Assembly (NCBI GenBank): GCA_020160935.1
Contig: JAIUPL010000006.1
Coordinates: forward strand, 62,001 to 126,000
Reading direction: 5' to 3'
DNA length: 64,000 bases
Origin: Bacteroidota bacterium
Lineage (GTDB): Bacteria > Bacteroidota > Bacteroidia > Chitinophagales > Saprospiraceae
The translations under genes and the position numbers were made by a program. Of the stretch, positions 8,968 through 18,136 are shown piece after piece. How positions within the stretch are numbered: position 1 is the stretch's first letter; each line of letters opens with the position of its first letter. The notes below the pieces were generated by a model. The model was given only the letters and a program-made list of their open reading frames with translations, searched no databases and was not told the DNA's origin.

Positions 8968-10158
8968 ATGAAAAACGCCCTATCGCTTTTTTTCCTCTTT
9001 CTGTTCGTTTTCCAAATCCAGGCTCAGACATTCAAAACCGTCGGATACGTGGCCATGTGGAATGTCGATACCTGCACCATCCAATGGGATAAACTCACCC
9101 ATATCAACCTGGCTTTTGCCAATCCGGATGCTGCCGGACAACTACACATCGATGGCGAAGATCCGACAGATCTTGTGGCTGCAGCCCATGCACATGGAGT
9201 AGAAGTATTCATTTCCCTGGCTGGTGGGTACCTGCAGCCTGATTGGGAGGCAGCCTGGAATTACTGGATGCTGCCGGAGCACCGTGGCGCATACATTTCC
9301 AATATCATGCAATTTGTGCAGGAGAATGACCTCGATGGTGTGGATATCGACCTGGAATGGCAATACGTCAACGACTTGTACAGCCCCTTTGTGTTGGCAC
9401 TGAAAGATAGCCTGCAATGGGCTGGCTGGCCCATGTCTGCTGCCTTGCCAGGCTCGTACCGCTATCCTCAAATCAGTGCGGAGGCACTCGCAGCGTTCGA
9501 TTGGGTGAATCTCATGATTTATGACCTCACGGGCCCCTGGGCGCCCAACACCCCAGGCCAGCATTCGCCCTACGCCTGGACTGAACAATGCCTGCAATAC
9601 TGGAACGCCCAAGGGCTGCCGGGCAGCCGCCAAACCCTGGGTGTGCCATTTTATGGATACGATTTTGCTACCGACCCGGTTACAGGACTCGATTATAGTG
9701 AAATCGTGGCCCTGAATGCCGACAATGCCCAACTTGATCAAGTCGGGCAATTGTATTACAACGGCATTCCGACCATCGTAGCCAAAACCCAACTGGCCCT
9801 ACAACGAACCTCCGGCGTGATGATTTGGGAATTGGGCGGCGATGTTTGTGCCCCCAACCAGGCATATTCCTTGCTCTCAGCCATTCATCAAACCATACAG
9901 ACCGTATCGGTCGAGATGCCTTCCAGGCCTTTGTTACTGGCCATTTTTCCCAACCCTGTGGTCGACATGGTTCAAATATCTTCCAGTCAGGTGCGTTTTG
10001 AACGGTATCAACTCATTGATATGCAGGGAATTGTGCGGAAAGAAGGGCTGCTTGCAGCAGATGGCAATATTCCGGTTCAGGGTCTTTCCTCCGGCTTGTA
10101 TTTGTTAAAATTGTATGCGGGAGATGCGGTTTGGACGGGCAGATTTGTGAAGATCTGA
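8968..10158 (+). CDS. Secreted GH18 chitinase-like glycosidase with T9SS sorting domain
   Basis: 396 residues. A signal peptide (LFFLFLFVFQIQAQ) is followed by a GH18 barrel. The catalytic signature DGVDIDLEW gives the DxxDxDxE motif with the acid Glu near residue 129. Other family segments are THINLAFAN, VEVFISLAGG, WVNLMIYDLTG and GVMIWELGGD. The last 80 residues (IFPNPVVDMVQISS ... LYLLKLYAGD) form a type A T9SS C-terminal domain, so the enzyme is expected at the cell surface or outside. The substrate is probably chitin or another GlcNAc polymer. It lies alone between two copies of a 22-bp palindrome. Confidence 0.92.
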   Translation: MKNALSLFFLFLFVFQIQAQTFKTVGYVAMWNVDTCTIQWDKLTHINLAFANPDAAGQLHIDGEDPTDLVAAAHAHGVEVFISLAGGYLQPDWEAAWNYWMLPEHRGAYISNIMQFVQENDLDGVDIDLEWQYVNDLYSPFVLALKDSLQWAGWPMSAALPGSYRYPQISAEALAAFDWVNLMIYDLTGPWAPNTPGQHSPYAWTEQCLQYWNAQGLPGSRQTLGVPFYGYDFATDPVTGLDYSEIVALNADNAQLDQVGQLYYNGIPTIVAKTQLALQRTSGVMIWELGGDVCAPNQAYSLLSAIHQTIQTVSVEMPSRPLLLAIFPNPVVDMVQISSSQVRFERYQLIDMQGIVRKEGLLAADGNIPVQGLSSGLYLLKLYAGDAVWTGRFVKI

Positions 10159-10190
10159 GAAACAGAAAATATTTCTGCACAACCCGCCTT

Positions 10191-10212
10191 GAGACAAGGC
10201 ATGCCTTGTCTC
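10191..10212. repeat. 22-bp perfect palindrome, copy 2
   Basis: Identical to the palindrome at 8795-8816. It lies between the convergent ends of the GH18 gene (10158) and the type B T9SS gene (10218), so it could act as a bidirectional end signal or be a small mobile repeat. Confidence 0.85.
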
Positions 10213-10217
10213 TACCG

Positions 10218-11483
10218 TTATCGTATCAACGTAACCGACCCTGCTTTCACATACGTCGTACCGTCGATGCGCTCCATTTCCGCATAAAACATATAGGTAG
10301 CCACCGGCGCAATTTTTCCCCGGAAATAGCCATCCCAGCCTTCATCGGGCTGATCGGGCAGGAAGTCGGATTTGTCGAACATCAGTTCGCCCCAGCGGTC
10401 GGCTACGAACATCCGGACGATACGGGCCGTACCGCGGTCGGCGCTCAGGAAAAAACGATTGTTGGGCCAAGGGGCCTCCGGTGAGAAAATAGTGGGCGCG
10501 TAGGTCTTGTTGTCGGTATTTACAAATACGCCGATGTCGTCGGTGAGTACACAGCCATATGGATCGGTGGCGCTTACCTGAAAAGAAATTGTTTGTAGCG
10601 GCTGAAAGCAAAAGAACGGACAATGCGGGTCGTCGCAGGGTGGGGCGGGGCTCCACTCGACATTGAGAGGGGTAAAGCCATAGTCGGGTTCGATGCAAAC
10701 AATATCACCTTTGGCAATAGTCTGGTCATCTCCGGCATGGAAAAATATTTGTCGGAATGCCAGGCTGATCGTTACCAGCGAATCGCATCCGCTGGCGGCA
10801 GCGCCATCCAGGATTTCAAACCCGGCGCGGTTGTTTTCGTCGTATGTGTGTCCGTTGATGATAAGTATCTCTCCGGGACACAGCGTGTCCACGAGGTTGC
10901 TGAAAGGGGGCGTAAGTACCTCCAGATTTACCTGAATAATGCTGTCGCAGCCGCCGGAACCGGTATGCGTAATCACCTCTTCGCCGCTTGGGTGCAGGGC
11001 ATGGTAGGCGTTGTTGTTGATGTAAATGGTATCGCCTTCACAAATCGTGGCCTGATACGTGCTGTACACCGGCAAAAAATTAAGTGACACATGAATCAGG
11101 CTGTCGCAACCATTGGCAGCGCCGCCTTGCACTGTTTCTTCTCCGAGATAAAACTGGGCATGGTAAGGCGTCCCGTTTACATACAGTGTATCGCCGCTGC
11201 AAAGGGTTTGAGAAAGGGTCGTTTCGGGGCGTTGTAAAAAAGTGAGTTGTATGCTAATCAGGCTATCAGAGCCGTTTGCGGCTGCGCCCGGCAGAAATAC
11301 CTGACCGGTGGGTCGGTCGGGGCTAAACAATTCACCACCTACCAGTATGGCTTGATACGTGCAGAAGGTGTCGCGCAGATTAAAAAAAACGGTGTCCTGC
11401 GCACACACTTCGGCTTGCAGCGGGGCTGAAGAAGCAAGTTGAAACAGGAAGATAATGCAGGTAATCGGTAGGAATAAACGCAT
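10218..11483 (-). CDS. Repeat-containing secreted protein with gliding-type (type B) T9SS domain
   Basis: 421 residues from the ATG at 11481-11483, chosen because it gives a signal peptide (LPITCIIFLFQLASSAPLQA). About four repeats of roughly 65 residues follow, each with C.GD..Y.NG..Y near the start and GCDSLI..SL near the end (for example CSGDTLYVNGTPYHA and GCDSLIHVSLNF). The C-terminal 90 residues (YAPTIFSPEAPWPN ... VADRWGELMF ... GWDGYFRG) form the gliding-motility-associated type B sorting domain that depends on a PorP/SprF partner. The repeat unit is common in Saprospiraceae surface proteins; the ligand is unknown. It is convergent with the GH18 gene. Confidence 0.85.
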   Translation of the reverse strand: MRLFLPITCIIFLFQLASSAPLQAEVCAQDTVFFNLRDTFCTYQAILVGGELFSPDRPTGQVFLPGAAANGSDSLISIQLTFLQRPETTLSQTLCSGDTLYVNGTPYHAQFYLGEETVQGGAANGCDSLIHVSLNFLPVYSTYQATICEGDTIYINNNAYHALHPSGEEVITHTGSGGCDSIIQVNLEVLTPPFSNLVDTLCPGEILIINGHTYDENNRAGFEILDGAAASGCDSLVTISLAFRQIFFHAGDDQTIAKGDIVCIEPDYGFTPLNVEWSPAPPCDDPHCPFFCFQPLQTISFQVSATDPYGCVLTDDIGVFVNTDNKTYAPTIFSPEAPWPNNRFFLSADRGTARIVRMFVADRWGELMFDKSDFLPDQPDEGWDGYFRGKIAPVATYMFYAEMERIDGTTYVKAGSVTLIR

Positions 11484-11509
11484 GCAGGGAGTCGGTAAAT
11501 GAGGGTGCA

Positions 11510-11549
11510 AATATAAAAGCCACAGAATCAGGAGTTTTGATTCTGTGGC
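11510..11549 (-). terminator. Rho-independent terminator of the S74 gene
   Basis: Read on the minus strand, the 12-bp arms GCCACAGAATCA (11538-11549) and its complement (11519-11530) enclose a 7-base loop and are followed by TTTTATATTT. It begins 26 bp after the stop of the 11575-15327 gene. Confidence 0.85.
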
Positions 11550-11574
11550 CTTGTAACAGTTCGAAGGGCAAATT

Positions 11575-14500
11575 TTAATTTTTCTGCTTCATCATTTGTT
11601 CCTCCAGACGCAGCATACGGGCCTCCATGCTCTCTATTTTTTGTTTGAGCGCCTCATTTTCAGTTTTCAACTGTTCCATTTGTGTCTGCTGCTCTTGAAT
11701 GGCCTTGATAGCCAATACACCAAATCCTGCATAGTTGAGTGACAGGTAATCGCCGTTTTGTGCCACCAGTTCCGGAAACTGTTTTTGTACATCCTGTGCC
11801 AGGAAACCGATGGTGCGGGGCGCCGATTCCAGTTCTACCTGATACCGATATGCCACGGGCTTGATGTTCATAATCTTGTTCAAGGTGCTGCCAGGCAATC
11901 CGACGATGTCTTTTTTCAGTCGTTCGTCGGAGGGAACGTACAAACCTGCAGTTGAAAAAGTTCCGGCAGGAACAGCATTGCCCAAGGTACTATTGAACAA
12001 TTGAAGGCTTCCGCCAGCGCCGGCCACCTTGAACGTCCAGTTTTTTCCAGTGTTGGCGTTATTGACCATAAAACCTCCAAAGGCGCCGTGGTTTGCTTTT
12101 ACCACACCTCCGCCGTTGCTGGACAGGCTATCGCCCATGCTTACATTTCCATTTTGATCCGCAGTGATCATGGAAAAAGATGTTCCACTTTCTTTGATAA
12201 ACTGAATATCGAAAGTTCCGGGTTCATCCGTTCTGCCAAGAACATTCCAGGCGTTGGAGCTGCCTGTATGTTTGAACAAAATATTGGCTCCTTTTTCTTC
12301 ATTGTTCTCCAGCGTAAGTTGTGCTGGCGCTGCATCGCCCGTTACGATACGTGTCGGGCCGTTCACATCCAAACGCGCTGTGGGATTGGGGGTGTTAATT
12401 CCCACAAAACCAGCGTCAGTTATCAATGCTTTGCCATTGGTGGAAGTGAAATAACCCGCAGGGCCGGTACCATTTGTTTGAACGACAATACCTGCTGCGG
12501 AACCGGCGGTATTGCTCTGAACAAAGCGGGCTGCTTCGATGGAGCCTCCGGCCAGCACCTGCAATTTGCCGGAAGTGCTCGTATTGGTACCGATCAGCAC
12601 ATTGTTGGTGTTGGAGTTGTAAATGTGTACGCCACCTGTACCGGCAGGTTTCCATACACTGCTGGCTGTGAGCAGCGGTGCAAGGTCGATGGGGCTGCTT
12701 ACCTGCGAGATTTCCAGCGTTGAACCATTCAATGATAGAGACTGTAGTTCATTGCTTGGGTTTTTATCGGCATCACCTGAGTTTGTGATGGTCAGGTTGG
12801 GTGCTGTGCCTGTGATGCTAATGCCGTTGCCGGCTGTGTAGGTATTACCAGATGGAAGCGATACCGTACCGCCGCCGTTTGACAGGGTGAGTTGCGAGCC
12901 GTTGAGTGCCAGGGTTTGCAATTCGTTGGTATTGCTGAGGTCGCCTGAGTTGGTAATCGTAAAGTTAGGAGCCGTTCCACCAATGTTGATTCCATTGCCA
13001 GCCGTGTAGGTGTTGCCACCGCCGCCGCTGGGCAGGGTTACCGTACCGCCACCATTGGATAGCGTCAGTTGCGAGCCGTTCAGTGCCAGGGTTTGCAATT
13101 CATTGGTGTTGCTGAGGTCCCCTGAATTAGTAATTGTCAGGTTGGGGGCAGTACCCGTAATATTGATGCCATTTCCGGCTGTGTAGGTATTGCCACCGCC
13201 GCCACCCGACAGGTCTGCTGCGGGTTCCCAGGTCGATCCGTTCCATTTCAACACCTGGCCTGCTGTAGCACCCATGTCATCGATTTTGGCGCCTGTAACA
13301 GACTGGTTGGCCAGGTTGGCTGTTTCAACAGCGCTATTGGCCAGTTCGGTTGTGGTGACCACATCGGCTTTTATTTGAAGGTTGCTGAACGGGCCCGATA
13401 CATCGCCATTGGCTTGCGAGGCGGTCGTGAGGTCGTCGCTTGGGTCCGTATCGCCGGTATTGTTGATGGTAAATACTGGAGACGCACCGGTAATATTGAT
13501 ACCCGCACCGCTGGTATAAGTGTCGGAAGACCCGCCGCCGCCGCCAGTTTGGTCGGTACCGGGCGCCCATGCGGAGCCGTTCCATTTTAATACCTGACCG
13601 GCAGAAGCGCCCATATTGTCAATTTTGGCAGAAGTAATAGCAGAATTGACAATATTGGCTGTGCCAACGGCATTGTTAGCCAATTCGACTGTGGTGATCA
13701 CATCGGCTTTTACTTGCAGGTTGCTGAACGGGCCTGTTACGTCGCCATCTGCCACCGTAGCGGTTGTAATATCATCTGCGGGGTTGGTGTCGCCGGCATT
13801 CAATATGGTGTATGTGCCATCCAGCGAAGTAACGTCGATGCCGTCTCCACCGATGATATTTACCGTACCGCCCCCACTGCCAGTTTGGTCGACAGCGGGC
13901 GCCCATGCAGAGCCGTTCCATTTCAGCACTTGACCACTGCTGGCGCCCATATCAGATAGTTTGACAGCCGTTACTGCGCCATTTGAAATTTTACCTGTCG
14001 TAACGGCGCTGTTGGCCAGTTCTGTAGCCGTCACAACGCTTGATTTCAATTGCAGGTTGCTGAACGGGCCGTTTACGTCGCCATCTGCCTGAGAGGAGGT
14101 GGTTACATCATCGGAGGCATTCGTATCGCCTGTATTGGTTATCGTAAAGGAAGGAGAGGCGCCCGTAACGGAAATACCGGACCCTGCCGACAGCGATACC
14201 GTGCTGATGCCGGTCTGGTCGGCAGCAGGCGCCCATGCAGAGCCGTTCCATTTCAGGATTTGCCCATTGGAGGCGCCCATATTGTCGAGTTTGGCGGCTG
14301 TAACGGCGGCATTGCTGATTTTGCCGGAAGTCACTGCATTCGTTGCCAATTCATTGGAAGTCACTACACTGGCTTTCAGTTGCAGGTTGCTAAATGGGCC
14401 GTTTACGTCGCCATCTGCCTGCATGGAGGTGGTCACATCATCAGCAGCATTGGTATCGCCCGTATTGGTAAGGGTAAAATTGAAGCCGTTTTGTTCCACA

Positions 14501-15327
14501 TTGAGCCCCGGACTGCCTGTAATGCCTACCGTGCCGGGCTGTACAATCGTTTTGAAGATATTCGTGATACGCCCCTGGGCATCTACGGTAATAACAGGTA
14601 TTTCGGTAGCGCTGCCATAAGGGCCGGGTGTAACGCCGGTATTGCTCAGACTGATGGTGCCTGCATTGGTAATGGGGCCGCCTGTAAGACCAGAGCCAGT
14701 ATTGACCTGGGTTACTGTGCCTCCATTGGAGCCGCTGGAAGAAATATCGTCTGCAGGCGCCCAGGTGCTGCCATTCCATTTCAATACCTGACCAGTTTGT
14801 GCATTTTGCTGCGCGAGGCCGATGGGATTGCCGCCTGTACCGTTGCCGCTGATAGTAGTGTTGGTCTGTACAGTTTGGGAGCCCCAGTTATCGCCACTGC
14901 CGCCACCGCCGCCATTGGCAGCGTTTTGGGCATACAGTGCATAAGGGACGCTCATCAGTTGGGAAGTGCCAACTTCATCAAAAACATTGGGCGCGTTTTC
15001 TACCGAAACGGTCAGGTATTTTGCCCCGCCACCCCAGTTGATATTGCTGAACTCGCCAAGCAGGGGAGTGCCTCCCTGTCCAATAATCAGGTTGACCAGT
15101 CCGAATTCGTTGGTAGAAACGACCTGTTTTTCTGAATACGCAACCGGACCGTTGGGTGCTCCGCTGCGCACTGAAAAAAGCAATGTGACGGTCTGATTGC
15201 CCAGCGGATTACCGCTTCCGTCTCTTATAATGCTTTGATAATTAAAACCTTGTGGTGTAAATTGTGCCGATGCAGCAAGCGCGAAGCCCATCAGCAAGAG
15301 GGTTAAAAAGAATAAACGCTGTTTCAT
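11575..15327 (-). CDS. Tail-fibre-like repeat protein with C-terminal S74 chaperone domain
   Basis: 1250 residues from the ATG at 15325-15327; two in-frame ATGs lie 9 and 60 bp upstream, but this one gives the best signal peptide (RLFFLTLLLMGFALAASAQ). An N-terminal beta domain (about 20-140) is followed by a Gly/Thr/Asn-rich stalk with at least five units containing LKWNGSAWAP, four with ADGDVNGPFSNLQ, and three with NELQTLALNGS. The end (about 1130-1230) is a peptidase S74/endosialidase-type intramolecular chaperone: SDERLKKDI carries the Ser-Lys dyad spacing, then IGFLAQDVQKQFPELV. A coiled coil of about 35 residues closes it. S74 domains trimerise and then cleave themselves off; a secreted trimeric surface fibre is likely. 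Confidence 0.88.
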   Translation of the reverse strand: MKQRLFFLTLLLMGFALAASAQFTPQGFNYQSIIRDGSGNPLGNQTVTLLFSVRSGAPNGPVAYSEKQVVSTNEFGLVNLIIGQGGTPLLGEFSNINWGGGAKYLTVSVENAPNVFDEVGTSQLMSVPYALYAQNAANGGGGGSGDNWGSQTVQTNTTISGNGTGGNPIGLAQQNAQTGQVLKWNGSTWAPADDISSSGSNGGTVTQVNTGSGLTGGPITNAGTISLSNTGVTPGPYGSATEIPVITVDAQGRITNIFKTIVQPGTVGITGSPGLNVEQNGFNFTLTNTGDTNAADDVTTSMQADGDVNGPFSNLQLKASVVTSNELATNAVTSGKISNAAVTAAKLDNMGASNGQILKWNGSAWAPAADQTGISTVSLSAGSGISVTGASPSFTITNTGDTNASDDVTTSSQADGDVNGPFSNLQLKSSVVTATELANSAVTTGKISNGAVTAVKLSDMGASSGQVLKWNGSAWAPAVDQTGSGGGTVNIIGGDGIDVTSLDGTYTILNAGDTNPADDITTATVADGDVTGPFSNLQVKADVITTVELANNAVGTANIVNSAITSAKIDNMGASAGQVLKWNGSAWAPGTDQTGGGGGSSDTYTSGAGINITGASPVFTINNTGDTDPSDDLTTASQANGDVSGPFSNLQIKADVVTTTELANSAVETANLANQSVTGAKIDDMGATAGQVLKWNGSTWEPAADLSGGGGGNTYTAGNGINITGTAPNLTITNSGDLSNTNELQTLALNGSQLTLSNGGGTVTLPSGGGGNTYTAGNGINIGGTAPNFTITNSGDLSNTNELQTLALNGSQLTLSNGGGTVSLPSGNTYTAGNGISITGTAPNLTITNSGDADKNPSNELQSLSLNGSTLEISQVSSPIDLAPLLTASSVWKPAGTGGVHIYNSNTNNVLIGTNTSTSGKLQVLAGGSIEAARFVQSNTAGSAAGIVVQTNGTGPAGYFTSTNGKALITDAGFVGINTPNPTARLDVNGPTRIVTGDAAPAQLTLENNEEKGANILFKHTGSSNAWNVLGRTDEPGTFDIQFIKESGTSFSMITADQNGNVSMGDSLSSNGGGVVKANHGAFGGFMVNNANTGKNWTFKVAGAGGSLQLFNSTLGNAVPAGTFSTAGLYVPSDERLKKDIVGLPGSTLNKIMNIKPVAYRYQVELESAPRTIGFLAQDVQKQFPELVAQNGDYLSLNYAGFGVLAIKAIQEQQTQMEQLKTENEALKQKIESMEARMLRLEEQMMKQKN
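12880..14440. repeat. Internal tandem DNA repeats within the S74 fibre gene
   Basis: Two repeat types are visible in the DNA. Near-identical copies of about 170 bp lie around 12840-13200 (NTYTAGNGINI-type units). Units of about 250 bp recur from about 13210 to 14440, each holding the CCATTTCA(A/G)CAC-like WNGS segment and the CAGGTTGCTGAACGGGCC-like segment. High identity between units implies recent duplication or gene conversion, and length variation between strains would be expected. Confidence 0.75.
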
Positions 15328-15427
15328 GGAAAACATAGTTTTGGTACGTTCGTCAATAAACCGATTACCGGCCTGGTGGAATTTCATGCTGGATTAAAAA
15401 AGAAAAAATGTTTTCACAGGAATAGCA

Positions 15428-15934
15428 TCAGAGTCGAATCACACGTACAGTGGCAGCAGATCGGGTTCGGGTGTCCTGTAGTCGAATCAGGTAAACACCT
15501 GCCTGCCAGTTGCTGCAGTCTAATGTGGAGTCGTCAGGTTGGTCGAGTGTAATGTTCTGCATAACAGGCCTGCCCAGCAGGTCGAAAACCTGTGCGCTGA
15601 GGAGGCCTTTTTGTTCGTTTGAATATCGTATGTGGATCAGGTTGGACGCAGGATTGGGGTAAATTTCCAGTTCCCAGGCATTAATATCCAGGTCATTGGT
15701 CAGAACCGGCAAACACAAGTCCGGTTGATGAAATCCTTGGGTAATAATTTTAGATGTCGCAGTCAGGGTAAAAATAAAGGGTTCGCCAATGGTATAGGCA
15801 TACGTGCGACCTCCCTGTACTGTGGCCTTTCCAGCCGATGCAATCACCTGATTACAAATTCCGATTTGGGCTGATAAATAATGGCTGATAGATAAAAATC
15901 CAAGTAAAAAAATCAGGTGTAGGGATCGGTTCAT
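15428..15934 (-). CDS. Small secreted protein with type A T9SS sorting domain
   Basis: 168 residues from the ATG at 15932-15934. A signal peptide (LIFLLGFLSISHYLSAQ) is followed by a short mature region (QVIASAGKATVQGGRTYAYTIGEPFIFT ends near residue 55 and closes with TQGFHQPD), typical of small Bacteroidota proteins of unknown role. The last 85 residues (LEIYPNPASNLIHIRY ... GVYLIRLQD) are a type A T9SS domain. It sits 100 bp upstream of the fibre gene in the same direction and may be transcribed with it. Confidence 0.8.
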   Translation of the reverse strand: MNRSLHLIFLLGFLSISHYLSAQIGICNQVIASAGKATVQGGRTYAYTIGEPFIFTLTATSKIITQGFHQPDLCLPVLTNDLDINAWELEIYPNPASNLIHIRYSNEQKGLLSAQVFDLLGRPVMQNITLDQPDDSTLDCSNWQAGVYLIRLQDTRTRSAATVRVIRL

Positions 15935-16040
15935 GGTAAAACGGTTAAAATAAATACAAAGAAACAAATCTTTTGAAAGTGTTGGCTGAAAAAACCTGCC
16001 GCTGTCGCATTTGTGTCATTTGAGGGGCATGATGCAATAG

Positions 16041-16274
<234 letters not shown>

Positions 16275-16285
16275 TAGCCGACACC

Positions 16286-17062
16286 TCAGGAGCTATGTTC
16301 TTTCTCAATACTTTCAGAAATAAGTCTGTACACCTGCTGCCAGTCAGGATGTTGTTCGAGCAGTTGGAGGTGTCTTTGCATGGTGTCCTGATCGCCTCTC
16401 AAGGCCGGGCCGGTTTGCATGGCAAATGGTGATTGCTCGAGCGCCTTGGCCAGTGTTTCCTGCATTAAAGGGTGCAATAATTCGAACGAAAGCCCTTTTT
16501 CTTCCAATATTTTTTCAGCAATGACGAAGCAGTGGTTGGAAAAGTTGTTGGCAAATACTGCTGCAACGTGCAACTGCGCGCGCTGTGTGTCATCTATAAT
16601 GTATGCCTTTTGCCCAATTTTATCGGCAATATGAAGCATGACGTCCAGGTCTTGCTTCGTGGAGGCATCCACACAAATGGGGATTTCAGACCAGTTGGGC
16701 CTCCTTTCCTGTGAAAAAGTTTGAAGTGGATAAAAGACGCCGTTCCTTTTGAAAAAAGGCGCCAGCACAGTACCGGGTGTCGCGCCGGAAGTATGCGTGG
16801 CAAGTGCACCGGGTGCATGGTGCGACAATTCTTCGGCCACGACTCCGATGACGTCATCCCGAATGGCTATCAAAATCCAGTCGGTATCAGGAAGGATATC
16901 CGACCATTGATCCGACCAGGTGGCATGAAGTGCTTCTGCGAGCGAACGGGCATGTTCAGCCGTTCGGCTCAGCACCTGCGACACAGCAAAACCTTTGTCC
17001 GTCAGGCGCTTGCCCAATTGCCAGGCTACCTTGCCCGAGCCGACGAGCGCAATTCTGGTCAT
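16286..17062 (-). CDS. Rossmann-fold / DUF2520 oxidoreductase-like protein
   Basis: 258 residues. The N-terminal Rossmann motif MTRIALVGSGKVAWQLGKRL binds a dinucleotide. The C-terminal helical DUF2520 domain includes AAVFANNFSNHCFVIAEKIL and EETLAKALEQSPFAMQTGPA. These proteins resemble F420/NADP-dependent or pyrroline-carboxylate-type reductases, but their substrate is unknown. It starts 1 bp after the stop of the downstream-oriented neighbour at 17064, which suggests an operon with the HEXXH protein gene. Confidence 0.88.
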   Translation of the reverse strand: MTRIALVGSGKVAWQLGKRLTDKGFAVSQVLSRTAEHARSLAEALHATWSDQWSDILPDTDWILIAIRDDVIGVVAEELSHHAPGALATHTSGATPGTVLAPFFKRNGVFYPLQTFSQERRPNWSEIPICVDASTKQDLDVMLHIADKIGQKAYIIDDTQRAQLHVAAVFANNFSNHCFVIAEKILEEKGLSFELLHPLMQETLAKALEQSPFAMQTGPALRGDQDTMQRHLQLLEQHPDWQQVYRLISESIEKEHSS

Positions 17063-17063
17063 T

Positions 17064-18122
17064 TTACTTTTCTTTCAATAATTGTTCTATATCATCCAGT
17101 AATTTCTTTCCTGCGGGGGAAAATTTGGCCGTAAGCGCTGCAGATTTGGATCTTCCCATGACGAATGCAAAATTGTCGGCCAGTACTTCATCCGGGTGAA
17201 TGATATACCCCGTATTGTCCTTGATCTGGTTGAAAAAGTCGGGCTGTTTATCGATGCTCAAAGTGCTGGTCAGGCCATCCTCTTTGGTCAGTACGCGCCA
17301 CGAACCATCGGCATTTTTTTCTACCTGAAACAGGTTAAACTCAAGATAACCGAAAAACTCGGTAATACTGCTTTGGTAACCAGCCTGGTTGGCATAGAGA
17401 ACGGGAATGGCTTCTATAGTTGATCCGTCGGCCTGGCGGAGTGTAATTTTTTGAGCAAAATCCACGCCGTCCGGATTGTGTAGCAACCTGTCCGACAATG
17501 CCGGTGGAATTCGCAGGTTTTGATAACCAATTTCCTGAAAACCAATGAGTTGGTACAGTTTGTCGCTTTTTTGAGGGTTCAAACGTGAATAAACGTGAAA
17601 CAACTCATGGAACATCGTGGTAGTAAACGGATTGGTTTTTTTGGAATCCAGTTCGTTTGCCGGAATAATGATGCAGTTCTCACGTGTGTACCACACGCCA
17701 TCGCCGTAGTGCCTGCCTTTGGTTTTGATGAGCAATATGGTGTCCGGGAAAATGCCGGGCGCCACTTTTTCACTCGTTTCAAAGACTTTTTTGATGACAT
17801 CTGCGGTGAATTTGGCTTCATCGGCACTAAAACTCAGCACATCGCTTTTCAGGAAGGCTACGTACTCGGGCAGCATTTTTTCCCGGGTGTCGGCCGTGGT
17901 CAATTCGCGTTTCATCTGAATCGACATTTCCGTAAGCCTTACTTTCTGAAAATAAGCGTCGCGGTGATCCGTGGTGATGGCTTTGGCAGCATCGGTGCTG
18001 TCGAGCAGATACACGATGTGTTTGCTGTCTAATCGCACTTCTTTTACAGCGGGCTGCGCCTTGCATTCCAGCAAAAACAACACAGACAGCAGGCACAGGG
18101 AGAGAAAAGATTTTTGTTTCAT
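17064..18122 (-). CDS. Putative secreted metallopeptidase-like protein (HEXXH)
   Basis: 352 residues with a signal sequence (LLSVLFLLECKAQ). The Cys before KAQ has Glu at -1, so it is a poor lipobox and signal peptidase I cleavage is as likely. A HELFHVYS segment near residue 172 gives a zinc-type HEXXH motif, and FQEIGYQN about 20 residues on could supply a third ligand. The rest is not recognisable to me. A periplasmic metallopeptidase is the simplest reading. The stop lies 1 bp before the DUF2520 start, and the sirtuin gene ends 14 bp upstream. Confidence 0.7.
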   Translation of the reverse strand: MKQKSFLSLCLLSVLFLLECKAQPAVKEVRLDSKHIVYLLDSTDAAKAITTDHRDAYFQKVRLTEMSIQMKRELTTADTREKMLPEYVAFLKSDVLSFSADEAKFTADVIKKVFETSEKVAPGIFPDTILLIKTKGRHYGDGVWYTRENCIIIPANELDSKKTNPFTTTMFHELFHVYSRLNPQKSDKLYQLIGFQEIGYQNLRIPPALSDRLLHNPDGVDFAQKITLRQADGSTIEAIPVLYANQAGYQSSITEFFGYLEFNLFQVEKNADGSWRVLTKEDGLTSTLSIDKQPDFFNQIKDNTGYIIHPDEVLADNFAFVMGRSKSAALTAKFSPAGKKLLDDIEQLLKEK

Positions 18123-18136
18123 GGTTTCAATAAAAA

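Noticed and set aside
14050-15135. 361-codon plus-strand ORF inside the S74 fibre gene
   Set aside because: It arises from the repetitive low-stop composition of the repeats on the other strand, and the Cys/Arg-rich peptide is unlike a real protein.
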